A stretch of DNA of 64,000 nt. Origin: JAIRVZ01 sp031553755 (GTDB taxonomy: Bacteria; Bacteroidota; Bacteroidia; Bacteroidales; Azobacteroidaceae). Numbering within the stretch: the first letter of the stretch is position 1; each line of letters opens with the position of its first letter. The notes beneath the pieces were generated by a model. That model was not told the DNA's origin. It did not search any database and was given only the letters and a program-made list of their open reading frames with translations. The stretch is taken from assembly GCA_031553755.1 (NCBI GenBank), contig JAVBKZ010000010.1, forward strand, positions 26,467 through 90,466, read 5' to 3'. Below are positions 52,601-59,818 of this stretch, one piece after another. The position numbers and the translations under genes were made by a program.

Positions 52601-53751
52601 AATCCTCCTCCTTCACTGGCAATATACAGATATTTGTTTGTTTCTATCATTGGCCCTACAACTCCAACGATATTTTTTAATTCCGAATCAATATTGAAAT
52701 ATCTGAAAGCCCTACCGTAAGGGTTGGAATAATCCACTCCTCCCGCATAAGTACCAACCCAAAGTGTTTGATTACGGTCGAAGTAAATCGGAAAAATTGA
52801 ATAGTGACTTAAATTTCCACGTTCGGAACCATAAGTATTGTATTTTTCGATTTTACCTGATGTTTGAATAACATTCAATCCGTTGAAAGTCCCAACAATT
52901 ATATTTCCGTCCGGAGATTCACAAATTCCTCTGATGTAGTTATTTGTCAAACCCGAAGATTGAGTATATTTGATAAAAGACGGTTTAGGTCTTTTATCTT
53001 CAGATTTTTTCAATAAATTTAATCCTTTAGAAATAGTTCCTATCCAGGTATTATCTTTTCTATCAACAAAAACGGAACGAATCTGATTAGAACTTAAGGA
53101 AAATGGATTGTTCGGTTCATTTTTATATATAGTATAAGTTTGATTTTTGGCGTTCCTGTCCCAGACTAAAACCCCTTGATACATTGTTCCGATAATCAAA
53201 CGGTTATCTCGAGTAGCTGCAATAGAATTAATGGTGTTATATGAGAAAAAATCGTCGAGATTAATTCTTTCGAAATCATCCGTTTTTTTTCTGTATAAAT
53301 TCAAACCATTATCAGTCCCTATCCACAAATTATCATCGGCATCAACAAACAACGAAGCAATCATGTTGTGAGTCAAAGAATTTTCATCCATCGGATTGTG
53401 TAAATAACACTTGAACGTGTTAGTCGTAACATCCAATCGGTTTAGACCCTCGTTTGTTCCAATCCAGAGATAGCCCGATTTGTCTTCCGCGATACAAAGA
53501 ATATGGTTATTTGAGATAGACGTGGAATCTCCCGGTTTATTGAGGAATATTTCAAAATTATATCCATCATATTTATTCAATCCGTTACGGGTTCCAAACC
53601 ACATAAAACCCTGCTTGTCTTGATGAATACTCAAAACAGTGAGTTGTGACAAACCATTTTTTAAAGAGAGATTGGAAAAAATATATTTCTCAGAAGCAGA
53701 GTTTGTCAGGCAAAAAATGAGAATTAAGAGTATAAATATAAACTTCTTCAT
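49678..53751 (-). CDS. Hybrid two-component system regulator (HTCS) of the polysaccharide locus
   Basis: The 1,357-residue single-protein sensor-regulator has, in order, a signal peptide (FIFILLILIFCLTNSAS), a two-propeller periplasmic sensor made of Reg_prop repeats (DKQGFMWFGTRNGLNKYDG type, about residues 25-690) and a Y_Y_Y domain (about 740-800, ending YTFKIKASNNDGVWNETG). A membrane helix follows (WAYSLYTLFIVSVFYLIF). The cytoplasmic part holds the histidine kinase NFSHELRTPLTLI with phospho-His, an HATPase (SGTGLGLSLSKSIVEMH), a receiver (DLIITDLMMPKMNG with Asp) and an AraC-type HTH (GMSRANFYRKIKAITNLSLS). Such HTCS proteins bind oligosaccharides released in the periplasm and activate the adjacent SusCD locus. 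Uronide oligomers are the inferred signal. Confidence 0.96.
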   Translation of the reverse strand: MKKFIFILLILIFCLTNSASEKYIFSNLSLKNGLSQLTVLSIHQDKQGFMWFGTRNGLNKYDGYNFEIFLNKPGDSTSISNNHILCIAEDKSGYLWIGTNEGLNRLDVTTNTFKCYLHNPMDENSLTHNMIASLFVDADDNLWIGTDNGLNLYRKKTDDFERINLDDFFSYNTINSIAATRDNRLIIGTMYQGVLVWDRNAKNQTYTIYKNEPNNPFSLSSNQIRSVFVDRKDNTWIGTISKGLNLLKKSEDKRPKPSFIKYTQSSGLTNNYIRGICESPDGNIIVGTFNGLNVIQTSGKIEKYNTYGSERGNLSHYSIFPIYFDRNQTLWVGTYAGGVDYSNPYGRAFRYFNIDSELKNIVGVVGPMIETNKYLYIASEGGGLLRFDKQNEIFKQYKLSDNTELSYSENIFKSLCFDGNKILCGTTVGTIYSFDIQTEKFTLLHEFEEKSSIYVLQRDFSGNLIVGGVNRIGLVSIAPSGIKQRVFSFGNNKSIVFNDVRCFLETSPGIYLVGTRSEGLFVYDRNKQIQKQYRKYDTKSSKALPENFIDCIVKDSKGRIWIGTFGGGLCLFDEKQEKFTTYDVHSGLLNNNICSIVESEDGHLWISSLVGVSDFNPENTTFKNYTYSNVIYINEFSPRSGIKTEDGTIFFGGNNGIISFNPKRLNINPYSPFVVLKDLYINNEKIVPGNSSSVLKRNLNFEKEINLKYNQSNISIAYSALNYIFPERNMYAYKLEGFDKDWNVVDNRRIAYYTNIPPGNYTFKIKASNNDGVWNETGRSIKITVQPPFWGTWWAYSLYTLFIVSVFYLIFRYFKEKERMKNDIQLKQMEAKTREEFHQARNRLFTNFSHELRTPLTLIMSPLEDMVEHEVLKFGIKDKLITMRNNSYRLLRLVNNLMDFQKNESGMLDLKVSQSDIVKFAREMTLSFSELALSRNINLLFYPSIESFYCLFDKNLMEKVFFNLLSNAIKNTPNNGWVEVRLNTNPDRSLLKIEVEDSGLGIPANDLEKIFAPFYQVSQSEHAHSGTGLGLSLSKSIVEMHHGNIWAESKGENMGSTFIFTLPVGDNLFKPEEIITDPEKNELFHTIDISTDKKEDEQLEPHTNYSLLIVEDNPDVRRYIVSKLEGIYKVQEATNGEEGLVKAVNHLPDLIITDLMMPKMNGVEMCFKLKNDIRTSHIPIIMITARTMPADIQEGYESGADDYIVKPFNSSILKTRIKNILLSREKLKEIYGKQFSLEKLGVKAASLDEKFMQKLYQIAEKNISNPELDLNDFYKELGMSRANFYRKIKAITNLSLSEFIRNLRLEMAAKLLRESDVSVSEVYVAVGFNSHAYFSNCFKAMYGVSPTEYKGGGPLLS

Positions 53752-53822
53752 AATTCGTTCTTCAAAAATAATTGTTTTTAATTTATTAATATATCATTCC
53801 GAAAATTATTTTTTATAAAAAA

Positions 53823-53866
53823 TTTGCAAATTTACGTAATTTACGTATCTTTGCGAAAAATACGTA
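53823..53866 (+). promoter_or_regulatory. Promoter with repeated TACGTA boxes before the BlaI gene
   Basis: TTTG (53823-53826) and TATCTTTG (53846-53853) give a consensus promoter with 19-base spacing. TACGTA occurs at 53833, 53842 and 53861, overlapping the promoter. These palindromes are the likely binding sites of the BlaI-type repressor encoded directly after them. Confidence 0.65.
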
Positions 53867-53875
53867 GATAAAATT

Positions 53876-54235
53876 ATGAAACAATTAACACCTCAGGAAG
53901 AGCAATTGATGCTTATTGTTTGGCAAACGGGAGCTGGATTTGTAAAGGATTACAGGGGAAAATATCCTAATCCGAAACCTCCTTATACAACAGTCGCCAC
54001 AATTATAAAAAAACTTGAAAACAAAGGGTTTGTAACTTCTAAAATGTATGGAAATACGTATGAATATACCCCGAAAATCAAGGAAGAAGATTATAAAAAA
54101 ACGTTTGTTTCTGGAGTTGTCAATAATTTTTTCCGTAATTCATACAAAGAAATGGTAACTTTTTTCGCTTCGGAAGAAAAACTTTCTGAAAAAGACCTAG
54201 AAGAAATATTATACATGATAAAAAATAAAAAATAA
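53876..54235 (+). CDS. BlaI/MecI-family repressor
   Basis: The 119-residue protein has the penicillinase-repressor winged helix: LTPQEEQLMLIVWQTGAGFV, then PPYTTVATIIKKLENKGFVT, then TYEYTPKIKEEDYKK, which covers the usual protease-cleavage region. It pairs with the M56 gene 5 bases downstream. In BlaI-BlaR1 systems the membrane protease triggers removal of the repressor when a signal is sensed. Bacteroidota have many such pairs whose signals are not beta-lactams, and no beta-lactamase lies nearby. Confidence 0.92.
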   Translation: MKQLTPQEEQLMLIVWQTGAGFVKDYRGKYPNPKPPYTTVATIIKKLENKGFVTSKMYGNTYEYTPKIKEEDYKKTFVSGVVNNFFRNSYKEMVTFFASEEKLSEKDLEEILYMIKNKK

Positions 54236-54240
54236 ACACA

Positions 54241-55773
54241 ATGAACCTTTTACTATACCTGTTGAAAATAAATATTGCAATGATACTTTTTTATTGCATT
54301 TATTACATTTTGATGAAACGAGATACGTTTTTTCATGTCAAACGTTTTTTGTTCCTGATAATGTATATTTCGGCTGTAATTTATCCATTTTGTTCGATGC
54401 CCGACATATTATTCAATTCTGTTAGTGAAGAAACAAAGGAAATAGGTCAAAAAATAGTAAATTTACCGGAAATCGTTATCGGAGACCAATCTGCAGTTAT
54501 TCATCAAAATAATTCTCCTCAACTATTTTATTGGATATATTGGAGTGGTTTTGCCTTCTTATTCTCCTATTTATTATCGCAATTATTGAGTGTTTCAAAA
54601 ATTATTTGCCAAAGTCGGTTTTTTGAAAATCGGAATGGGTTGAAAATAAGGATTTTAAAGAATTTAAAGTCTCCTTTTTCTTTCTTTAATCAAATAATAA
54701 TAGATCCGGATATGCACACGGAAAACGAATTGAAAGAAATTATTTTGCATGAAGAAACACATGCTAGGCAATGGCATTCTTTAGATATAATTTTTAGCCA
54801 ATTGATGTGCGCGGTTTGTTGGTTCAATCCGTTTATGTGGCTACTAAAAAAGGAAATCGGGATAAACCTCGAATTTTTAGCCGATAATGCTGTCGTATCT
54901 TCGGGTTACAAAACACAAGACTATCAATTGAATTTATTACGTATTTCAAGACACAAAATCGTCAATAATTTATCAAATAATTTTAATATTTCTAACCTAA
55001 AAACACGAATTCACATGATGAACAAGAAAAAAACTTCAAAAAATGGAATTTTCAAGTATACGTTGATAATTCCACTGGTAGCCGTGTTATTATTCATTAA
55101 TGACATAACGATTCAAAGCACGGAAAGTACTCTGAATTATGTGGTCGAAAATGTTACTAATTCAATTATTGAACAGAAAACAGATATTGGCCCGGAAAAA
55201 ATTAAAACTCAGGAATTAAAAAAGGAAGAACATCAGGAGACGGAAATTCAAAAGGAAAATCCCCCGAAAGAAGAACCTCAAAAAAAAGAGGAAAATAAAG
55301 CAATATTTATGCATGTGGAAAAAATGCCACAATATCAGGGAGGAGAAAAAGCCATGATGACATACTTGGCTCAAAATATTAAATATCCGGTACTGGCTCA
55401 GGAACAAGGTATACAAGGTATAGTGGTATGCCGGTTTGTTGTTTCTAAAACAGGAAAAGTGGAAGATGTTGCTGTTACGAGGAGTTTAGATCCAACTTGC
55501 GACCAAGAAGCTATAAGGGTAATTTCTAATATGCCTCAATGGATTCCGGGAGAGCAAAAAGGAGAACCGGTAGATGTATATTACACATTACCTATTAGAT
55601 TCAAATTATCTGGTGATGATGTAAAGAAATCGAATACAGAATTACCTCCTAATGTTATTATTGAACTTGATGGAAAACAAATTTCGTCCGAAGAATTTAA
55701 AAAATTAGATTCTTCTAAAATTAAGTCATTAAATATAGAAGAAGCCGGAAAAGTTGTAATCAAATTAAAATAA
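54241..55773 (+). CDS. BlaR1-like M56 metalloprotease with TonB C-terminal domain
   Basis: The 510-residue protein has about four membrane segments (LLLYLLKINIAMILFYCIYY, FLFLIMYISAVIYPF, WIYWSGFAFLFSYLLSQLL, then YTLIIPLVAVLLFI after the protease). The M56 zinc motif is IILHEETHARQWHSLDI (HExxH, about residue 176), with a further NLEFLADNAV glutamate. A charged linker (about 320-355) leads to a TonB energy-transducer-like domain (AMMTYLAQNIKYPVLAQEQG, then GIVVCRFVVSKTGKVEDVAV). A last segment of about 40 residues ends in VVIKLK. No penicillin-binding sensor domain is present, so the signal is not a beta-lactam of the BlaR1 type. The start overlaps nothing and follows the BlaI stop by 5 bases. 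Confidence 0.93.
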   Translation: MNLLLYLLKINIAMILFYCIYYILMKRDTFFHVKRFLFLIMYISAVIYPFCSMPDILFNSVSEETKEIGQKIVNLPEIVIGDQSAVIHQNNSPQLFYWIYWSGFAFLFSYLLSQLLSVSKIICQSRFFENRNGLKIRILKNLKSPFSFFNQIIIDPDMHTENELKEIILHEETHARQWHSLDIIFSQLMCAVCWFNPFMWLLKKEIGINLEFLADNAVVSSGYKTQDYQLNLLRISRHKIVNNLSNNFNISNLKTRIHMMNKKKTSKNGIFKYTLIIPLVAVLLFINDITIQSTESTLNYVVENVTNSIIEQKTDIGPEKIKTQELKKEEHQETEIQKENPPKEEPQKKEENKAIFMHVEKMPQYQGGEKAMMTYLAQNIKYPVLAQEQGIQGIVVCRFVVSKTGKVEDVAVTRSLDPTCDQEAIRVISNMPQWIPGEQKGEPVDVYYTLPIRFKLSGDDVKKSNTELPPNVIIELDGKQISSEEFKKLDSSKIKSLNIEEAGKVVIKLK

Positions 55774-55817
55774 TAAGGATTATAATCATTAACAAAACAA
55801 TCAATAAACTAATTGTC

Positions 55818-56258
55818 ATGAAAACAAAAATATTCATTATATCTTTTTTCTTTTTGTTGCTATGCGGTAATATAAATGGACGTAATCCCAAAATAGTTGG
55901 ACTTTGGAAATTAGTATCTTACCAATATGGAGAAAATCAACCTGAAGTCAAAGTAGAAGACTATACTATTGCCGGATTGAAAATATTTACCAAGACGCAT
56001 TTTAATGTAGTTTCTTACCAAAAGAAAGACCTTAATGTGGAAACTGTTTTAGGTGGAACTTATTCTTTACAAGGTAATATTTATGTTGAAAATATAGAGT
56101 ATGACAATATGAAAATTACAAAAAAAGATTTGGATTCTAACCTCCCAAAATCAAGATCAATGTATTCTATTTCTTTTAAAAAGAATAAAATGTATATTTC
56201 CGGAGTTTTATTCGATGAAAAAGCGAAAATCAGGGAAACGTGGGAAAAAGTGGAATAA
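55818..56258 (+). CDS. Small secreted lipocalin-like protein
   Basis: The 146-residue protein has a signal peptide (IFIISFFFLLLCGNINGR) and a GLWKLVSYQYGENQPEVKVE start with TIAGLKIFTKTHFNVVSYQK, typical of the DUF4488 / lipocalin-like group in Bacteroidota. It ends KAKIRETWEKVE. Function is unknown. It lies 44 bases after the M56 gene and may belong to the same operon. Confidence 0.8.
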   Translation: MKTKIFIISFFFLLLCGNINGRNPKIVGLWKLVSYQYGENQPEVKVEDYTIAGLKIFTKTHFNVVSYQKKDLNVETVLGGTYSLQGNIYVENIEYDNMKITKKDLDSNLPKSRSMYSISFKKNKMYISGVLFDEKAKIRETWEKVE

Positions 56259-56308
56259 ACATGTTTGATAACATAAAAAAAAGAATAAAATAGCTAAAAG
56301 TAAAAAGT

Positions 56309-56623
56309 ATGAAAAATTGTCCTAATTGCAATGCGGAAAGAGAAGATGGTTTTGAACTATGTTGGAACTGCGGTTATAGTTTTACAGAAAAAAAAATCAT
56401 AGAAATTGATAATATTGAAACAGATGGAAAAGGTAAAAAAATAAATTGCTTACGTTGCAAAACAGCTATGTTATATTCTGGAAATTATAAGTTTCACGAA
56501 GGTATGCCTACTGGCTTTTTTGGAGCAATCGGAGAACTGTTTATAAACAGAGAATCTTTTGATTTATATCTTTGTCCAAAGTGTGGAAAAGTGGAATTTT
56601 TTTCTTCATCCCACAATAATTAG
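56309..56623 (+). CDS. Zinc-ribbon protein
   Basis: The 104-residue protein has two ribbon motifs in the first 20 residues (CPNCNAE and CWNCGYSF) and a second CLRCKTAML / CPKCGKVEFF pair near the end, with GMPTGFFGAIGELFINRESF between. The C-terminal half resembles small DUF2089/PF14127-like zinc proteins. No function can be assigned. It is cytoplasmic. Confidence 0.8.
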   Translation: MKNCPNCNAEREDGFELCWNCGYSFTEKKIIEIDNIETDGKGKKINCLRCKTAMLYSGNYKFHEGMPTGFFGAIGELFINRESFDLYLCPKCGKVEFFSSSHNN

Positions 56624-56713
56624 AAACTGTAACTGATTCTACTGTAGCTGAAAGTTCGAAAGACAAAAAACTAACACGCTGAAATATTATCACTCTAAAT
56701 TACCAGTAAAATT

Positions 56714-56836
56714 ATGAGAAATAAAAATTTATTTTTCGCTCTGTTGATACTCTTTTCATCAACACTTTTATCTGTCAAAGCAGAAAAAGGAAAAACAGGT
56801 TCACTTTTATGGAAAATTTCAGAAAAAGATCTGTAG
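56714..56836 (+). pseudogene. 5' stub of a TraB/GumN-family gene
   Basis: MRNKNLFFALLILFSSTLLS is a signal peptide, and GSLLWKISEKDL is the first beta-strand region of TraB/GumN proteins (SLLWKISGKGLKKPSYLFGT in intact members). The frame stops there. The usual ~280 residues are missing and replaced by the dispersed repeat at 56877. Confidence 0.55.
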
Positions 56837-56876
56837 TGCCCCAAACGGATCTTGAAAAAAACAACGAGCTTGTTTT

Positions 56877-56915
56877 TCAAATAGATACAAACGGATAGCT
56901 GCAAGGTGTTTTAAT
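56877..56915. repeat. Dispersed repeat, copy 2
   Basis: TCAAATAGATACAAACGGAT then AGCTGCAAGGTG matches 10411-10442 at 30 of 32 positions. Here it follows the truncated TraB/GumN stub and abuts the stop of the esterase-family gene on the other strand. Confidence 0.65.
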
Positions 56916-58761
56916 ATTTTATTCCTAATTCTTGGCACCGCTTAATAGTTCTATCTTTTCGTTTATTCAAAAGGGTATACCTCTCCATAAAAGTCATTTC
57001 TTTTCTTTTTACGGTAGGATGAATATCTCTTACAAAGATAAAACCGTCTATTTTATTCCTTAAATTAGTAAAAAACGGCACTTCTCCATTGACAATATTA
57101 CGCACTCGAAATGGAGCTAAAGGAGATGCAACTGCTTCCATTGGAAGATAAAAATAATCAAATCCGGTATTCAAACAATAATTTTCTATTAAATAGGAAG
57201 GTGGAATTTCAAGAGTAACAGATTCCGAAACGTTAATTATTTTTGCGACTTTGGCTTCCCCTTTACCATACAACAGTCCAATCGAAAAATAATCGTCTCC
57301 ATAAAAATCGGATAAATACTTTCCCAAAATATTGGTCACTATCATTTGTTTTTTTCCGGTATGAAGAAGATGAGCATAAATAACCGCTGTTTCATTCTTT
57401 TTTAGGATTCCTTCAATCGCGCATTTAACATTAAAGGCCATAATACTGTCCCTTTGGAAATATAACTCATCTCTTGAAAAATTATCATTCTTGAAACGAA
57501 TGGATTGAAGCAGTAACTGGTATTTTCCTTCGCCTAAATAAGAGCGTATAGCAGGAGTTTGACCTAAATAATTCAACATCCTTTCTTCTGATTTTCCCCA
57601 AAACATACCTATTAGCGGACGGAAGATAGATTTCTTTTTTGACAATTCATAAAAAGAATCTGATATAACATTAGTGAAATCCCCGGCCGAATAATCCATA
57701 CCCATCAGCCAAACTTTATTCTTCGTTTGTTTATTATATTCTTTCAACCAAAGAATCAGTTCGGTAAGAGATTTTATGTCAATAGAGGGATGATAAAAGT
57801 CCTCTTCAAGTTCTTCAATTCCAAACGATGTTTCATCTTGTATAAACAGGTTCCATTTTATCAATTGAAGCATTTGTGATTCTAATATTACCAGTTTACA
57901 ATTATTATGGAGCACCTGATGCTTGATAATTTGTAAATTGATATTTCCAAATTCGTCTATACCATGAGCTGATTCTCCGACAGCGACAACGCGTTTTTGT
58001 TTCAATGCATCTATCGTTTTCAAATAAGAACTATCAACTAAGGATACGGGAATTATCTGACTTGTATCAAGGTTTATAGGTGGAAGGGAAGACGACTCGT
58101 AGTTTGCCATATCATATCCATCAACGATAATTTTAAATTGTTTAATACAAATATGTTGGCCTATATTTTTACCTTCGTTACTGATATCGAGTTCTCCCCG
58201 TTCAGCTGTAATTTTTAGGTTAAGATACCTGATCCGCCGGTCGGAAAAAGAGGTTCCGATTTTAGTGAATTCTTCGGAATTGTGAATCGGTAGTTTTTCC
58301 CAATAAATTTCATTTTCGTTTTCATCCAACGCGCTGATATCAAGCATTGCCGAATTGAGTTTGTGCGATTTATAATGAAACTCGATCCGGCAATCTTGTT
58401 GTCCTTGAATGATTTCTGGTAAATAAACTGATTGATATAGCCGAAAAAACAATGGCACATATATGGTATCTTTTTCTTTACTTAATTTTGTGTATACTAC
58501 GCGCTCCTGTTGTAAAGTGAAAAATGAGTTTGTATCATTTTTTACGTCAAAGTCGCCATAACATCCCCACCTAAATCCGTCTTTTCGCAGTTGGAAATTT
58601 AGATTATAAAGGTCATTTTGTGCCAAAACGCTATGGGGACGTAATAACAAATGAAGAAAAAAAAGAATGAAAGAAAAAAGGAAGAAAAGAAGAAAAAACT
58701 TTTTTATTGGGGAAGAAAAAAACTTCATAAAATTCGGATTTTTAGTTTGTAAATGTGTCAA
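56911..58761 (-). CDS. Erythromycin-esterase-family protein, membrane-anchored
   Basis: This is a 616-residue protein. MKFFSSPIKKFFLLFFLFSF (start at 58728) opens a transmembrane or signal segment; the frame extends 11 codons further. Residues about 50-230 form a beta-sandwich. The C-terminal ~370 residues have the erythromycin-esterase/succinoglycan-type fold (PF05139): KRVVAVGESAHGIDEFGNIN with catalytic-type Glu and His, KLVILESQML, KVWLMGMDYSAGDF, and AVIYAHLLHTGKKQM with a conserved His. Whether it acts on macrolides is doubtful. Most chromosomal members have no known substrate. It stands alone on the minus strand. Confidence 0.85.
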   Translation of the reverse strand: MTHLQTKNPNFMKFFSSPIKKFFLLFFLFSFILFFLHLLLRPHSVLAQNDLYNLNFQLRKDGFRWGCYGDFDVKNDTNSFFTLQQERVVYTKLSKEKDTIYVPLFFRLYQSVYLPEIIQGQQDCRIEFHYKSHKLNSAMLDISALDENENEIYWEKLPIHNSEEFTKIGTSFSDRRIRYLNLKITAERGELDISNEGKNIGQHICIKQFKIIVDGYDMANYESSSLPPINLDTSQIIPVSLVDSSYLKTIDALKQKRVVAVGESAHGIDEFGNINLQIIKHQVLHNNCKLVILESQMLQLIKWNLFIQDETSFGIEELEEDFYHPSIDIKSLTELILWLKEYNKQTKNKVWLMGMDYSAGDFTNVISDSFYELSKKKSIFRPLIGMFWGKSEERMLNYLGQTPAIRSYLGEGKYQLLLQSIRFKNDNFSRDELYFQRDSIMAFNVKCAIEGILKKNETAVIYAHLLHTGKKQMIVTNILGKYLSDFYGDDYFSIGLLYGKGEAKVAKIINVSESVTLEIPPSYLIENYCLNTGFDYFYLPMEAVASPLAPFRVRNIVNGEVPFFTNLRNKIDGFIFVRDIHPTVKRKEMTFMERYTLLNKRKDRTIKRCQELGIKY

Positions 58762-58859
58762 AAATTTCTGATTTTAGCTGAATATCTATCTTTTAGAACA
58801 ATTCAACACGTTAATTTTTGACACATTTTTAATTGAATTAAAATTAAATCATTTATTTT

Positions 58860-59267
58860 TTAATCATTTTTAATGGTACGTATCAGATCCCCTGAATCTG
58901 AATACACGTTATACCAAAGTAAACCTGCAACATCCCTGTATTCCCTTACAGTAAATGGACCACCACCTTTATTTTCGTAAATAATCTTGAAGGCTGTATT
59001 GGTTGTCATATTAGCAAATCTTTTAACTATTTCAGAAGCTAAATCAATAACTACACCCGGGATATTTCCTGATTTTAGCTCAACAGCAGTACCAACAATT
59101 TTCTCAAAAAAAAACTCAGTAATCATTTCTCCATTGCTCTGAATTTGAGTTCCTGCAAACTGGGAAGAACTGGAATAATGGATAACTTGCCCTGACGCAG
59201 GTAGACGTTTTCCATTAACAGTAGCAACTCCTCCACCTGCATATTTTACTCCATCAGCATAATTAAT
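58860..59267 (-). pseudogene. Unrecognised 5'-truncated ORF
   Basis: The frame is open from a TGA at 59268-59270 and reads INYADGVKYAGGGVATVNGK, then RLPASGQVIHYSSSSQFAGT, then the ORF starting MITEFFFEKIVGTAVELKSG and ending DVAGLLWYNVYSDSGDLIRT then IKND. The coding-like text before the first Met (59126) shows that the beginning of the gene is missing, probably cut by the IS982 fragment next to it. I do not recognise the family. Confidence 0.5.
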
Positions 59268-59352
59268 TCAAGTTGCTATTTATAAATTAAATATTAAAAT
59301 AAAGGTAGATCTGTTCATAATGTATTTAACCTCACAAACAAACAGATCGATC

Positions 59353-59724
59353 ATGGTTACAAAAACCGTTGCAATATACGTTTTTTTTGATGATATTCTC
59401 AAATCGATGGCACATAAAGAGCCAATAAATCGCAAAACGAGTGATGTAGAGATTGCTACCGTCATCCTACTGACAGCTCAATATTTTAGAGGAAATATTG
59501 AGAAGTCCATGTTTTTTGTTCACAGTACAGGATTGATGTCTGGCATGTTGGACAAAAGCCGTTTTAACCGCAGGATGCACAATATAAGAGAACTTTTTGC
59601 TGAACTGTTCTTTTATTTGGGTCATGCAATAAAAGAATTGAACATAAGTCAAAACTACAGTATTGACAGTTTTCCTGTTGCTTTTTTTGCAAAAATATAT
59701 TTATGTAAATTATTTTACACTTAA
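59353..59724 (+). pseudogene. IS982-family transposase, N-terminal fragment
   Basis: MVTKTVAIYVFFDDILKSMA, NRKTSDVEIATVILLTAQYF, SRFNRRMHNIRELFAELFFY and NISQNYSIDSFPVA follow the N-terminal half of IS982 transposases. After PVA the sequence becomes unrelated (FFAKIYLCKLFYT) and stops. The DDE catalytic part is lost, so this is a dead stub. A GATCTGTT / AACAGATC inverted repeat at 59311-59348 lies just before it. Confidence 0.8.
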
Positions 59725-59734
59725 AATTTAAATG

Positions 59735-59742
59735 TACATTTG
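59735..59742 (+). promoter_or_regulatory. -7 box before the glycosyltransferase gene
   Basis: TACATTTG fits TAnnTTTG and lies 76 bases before the ATG at 59819. No good -33 TTTG is seen. Confidence 0.35.
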
Positions 59743-59818
59743 TAAACTTATAACACATAAACATACTGAACAGGCAATCTTCTCATAATTGTCGTTCAAA
59801 AAATAACACTATAACCTT

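Noticed and set aside
56695..56904. Minus-strand ORF of 69 codons over the TraB stub
   Set aside because: The plus strand carries the recognisable signal peptide and SLLWKIS motif; the minus frame is a shadow.
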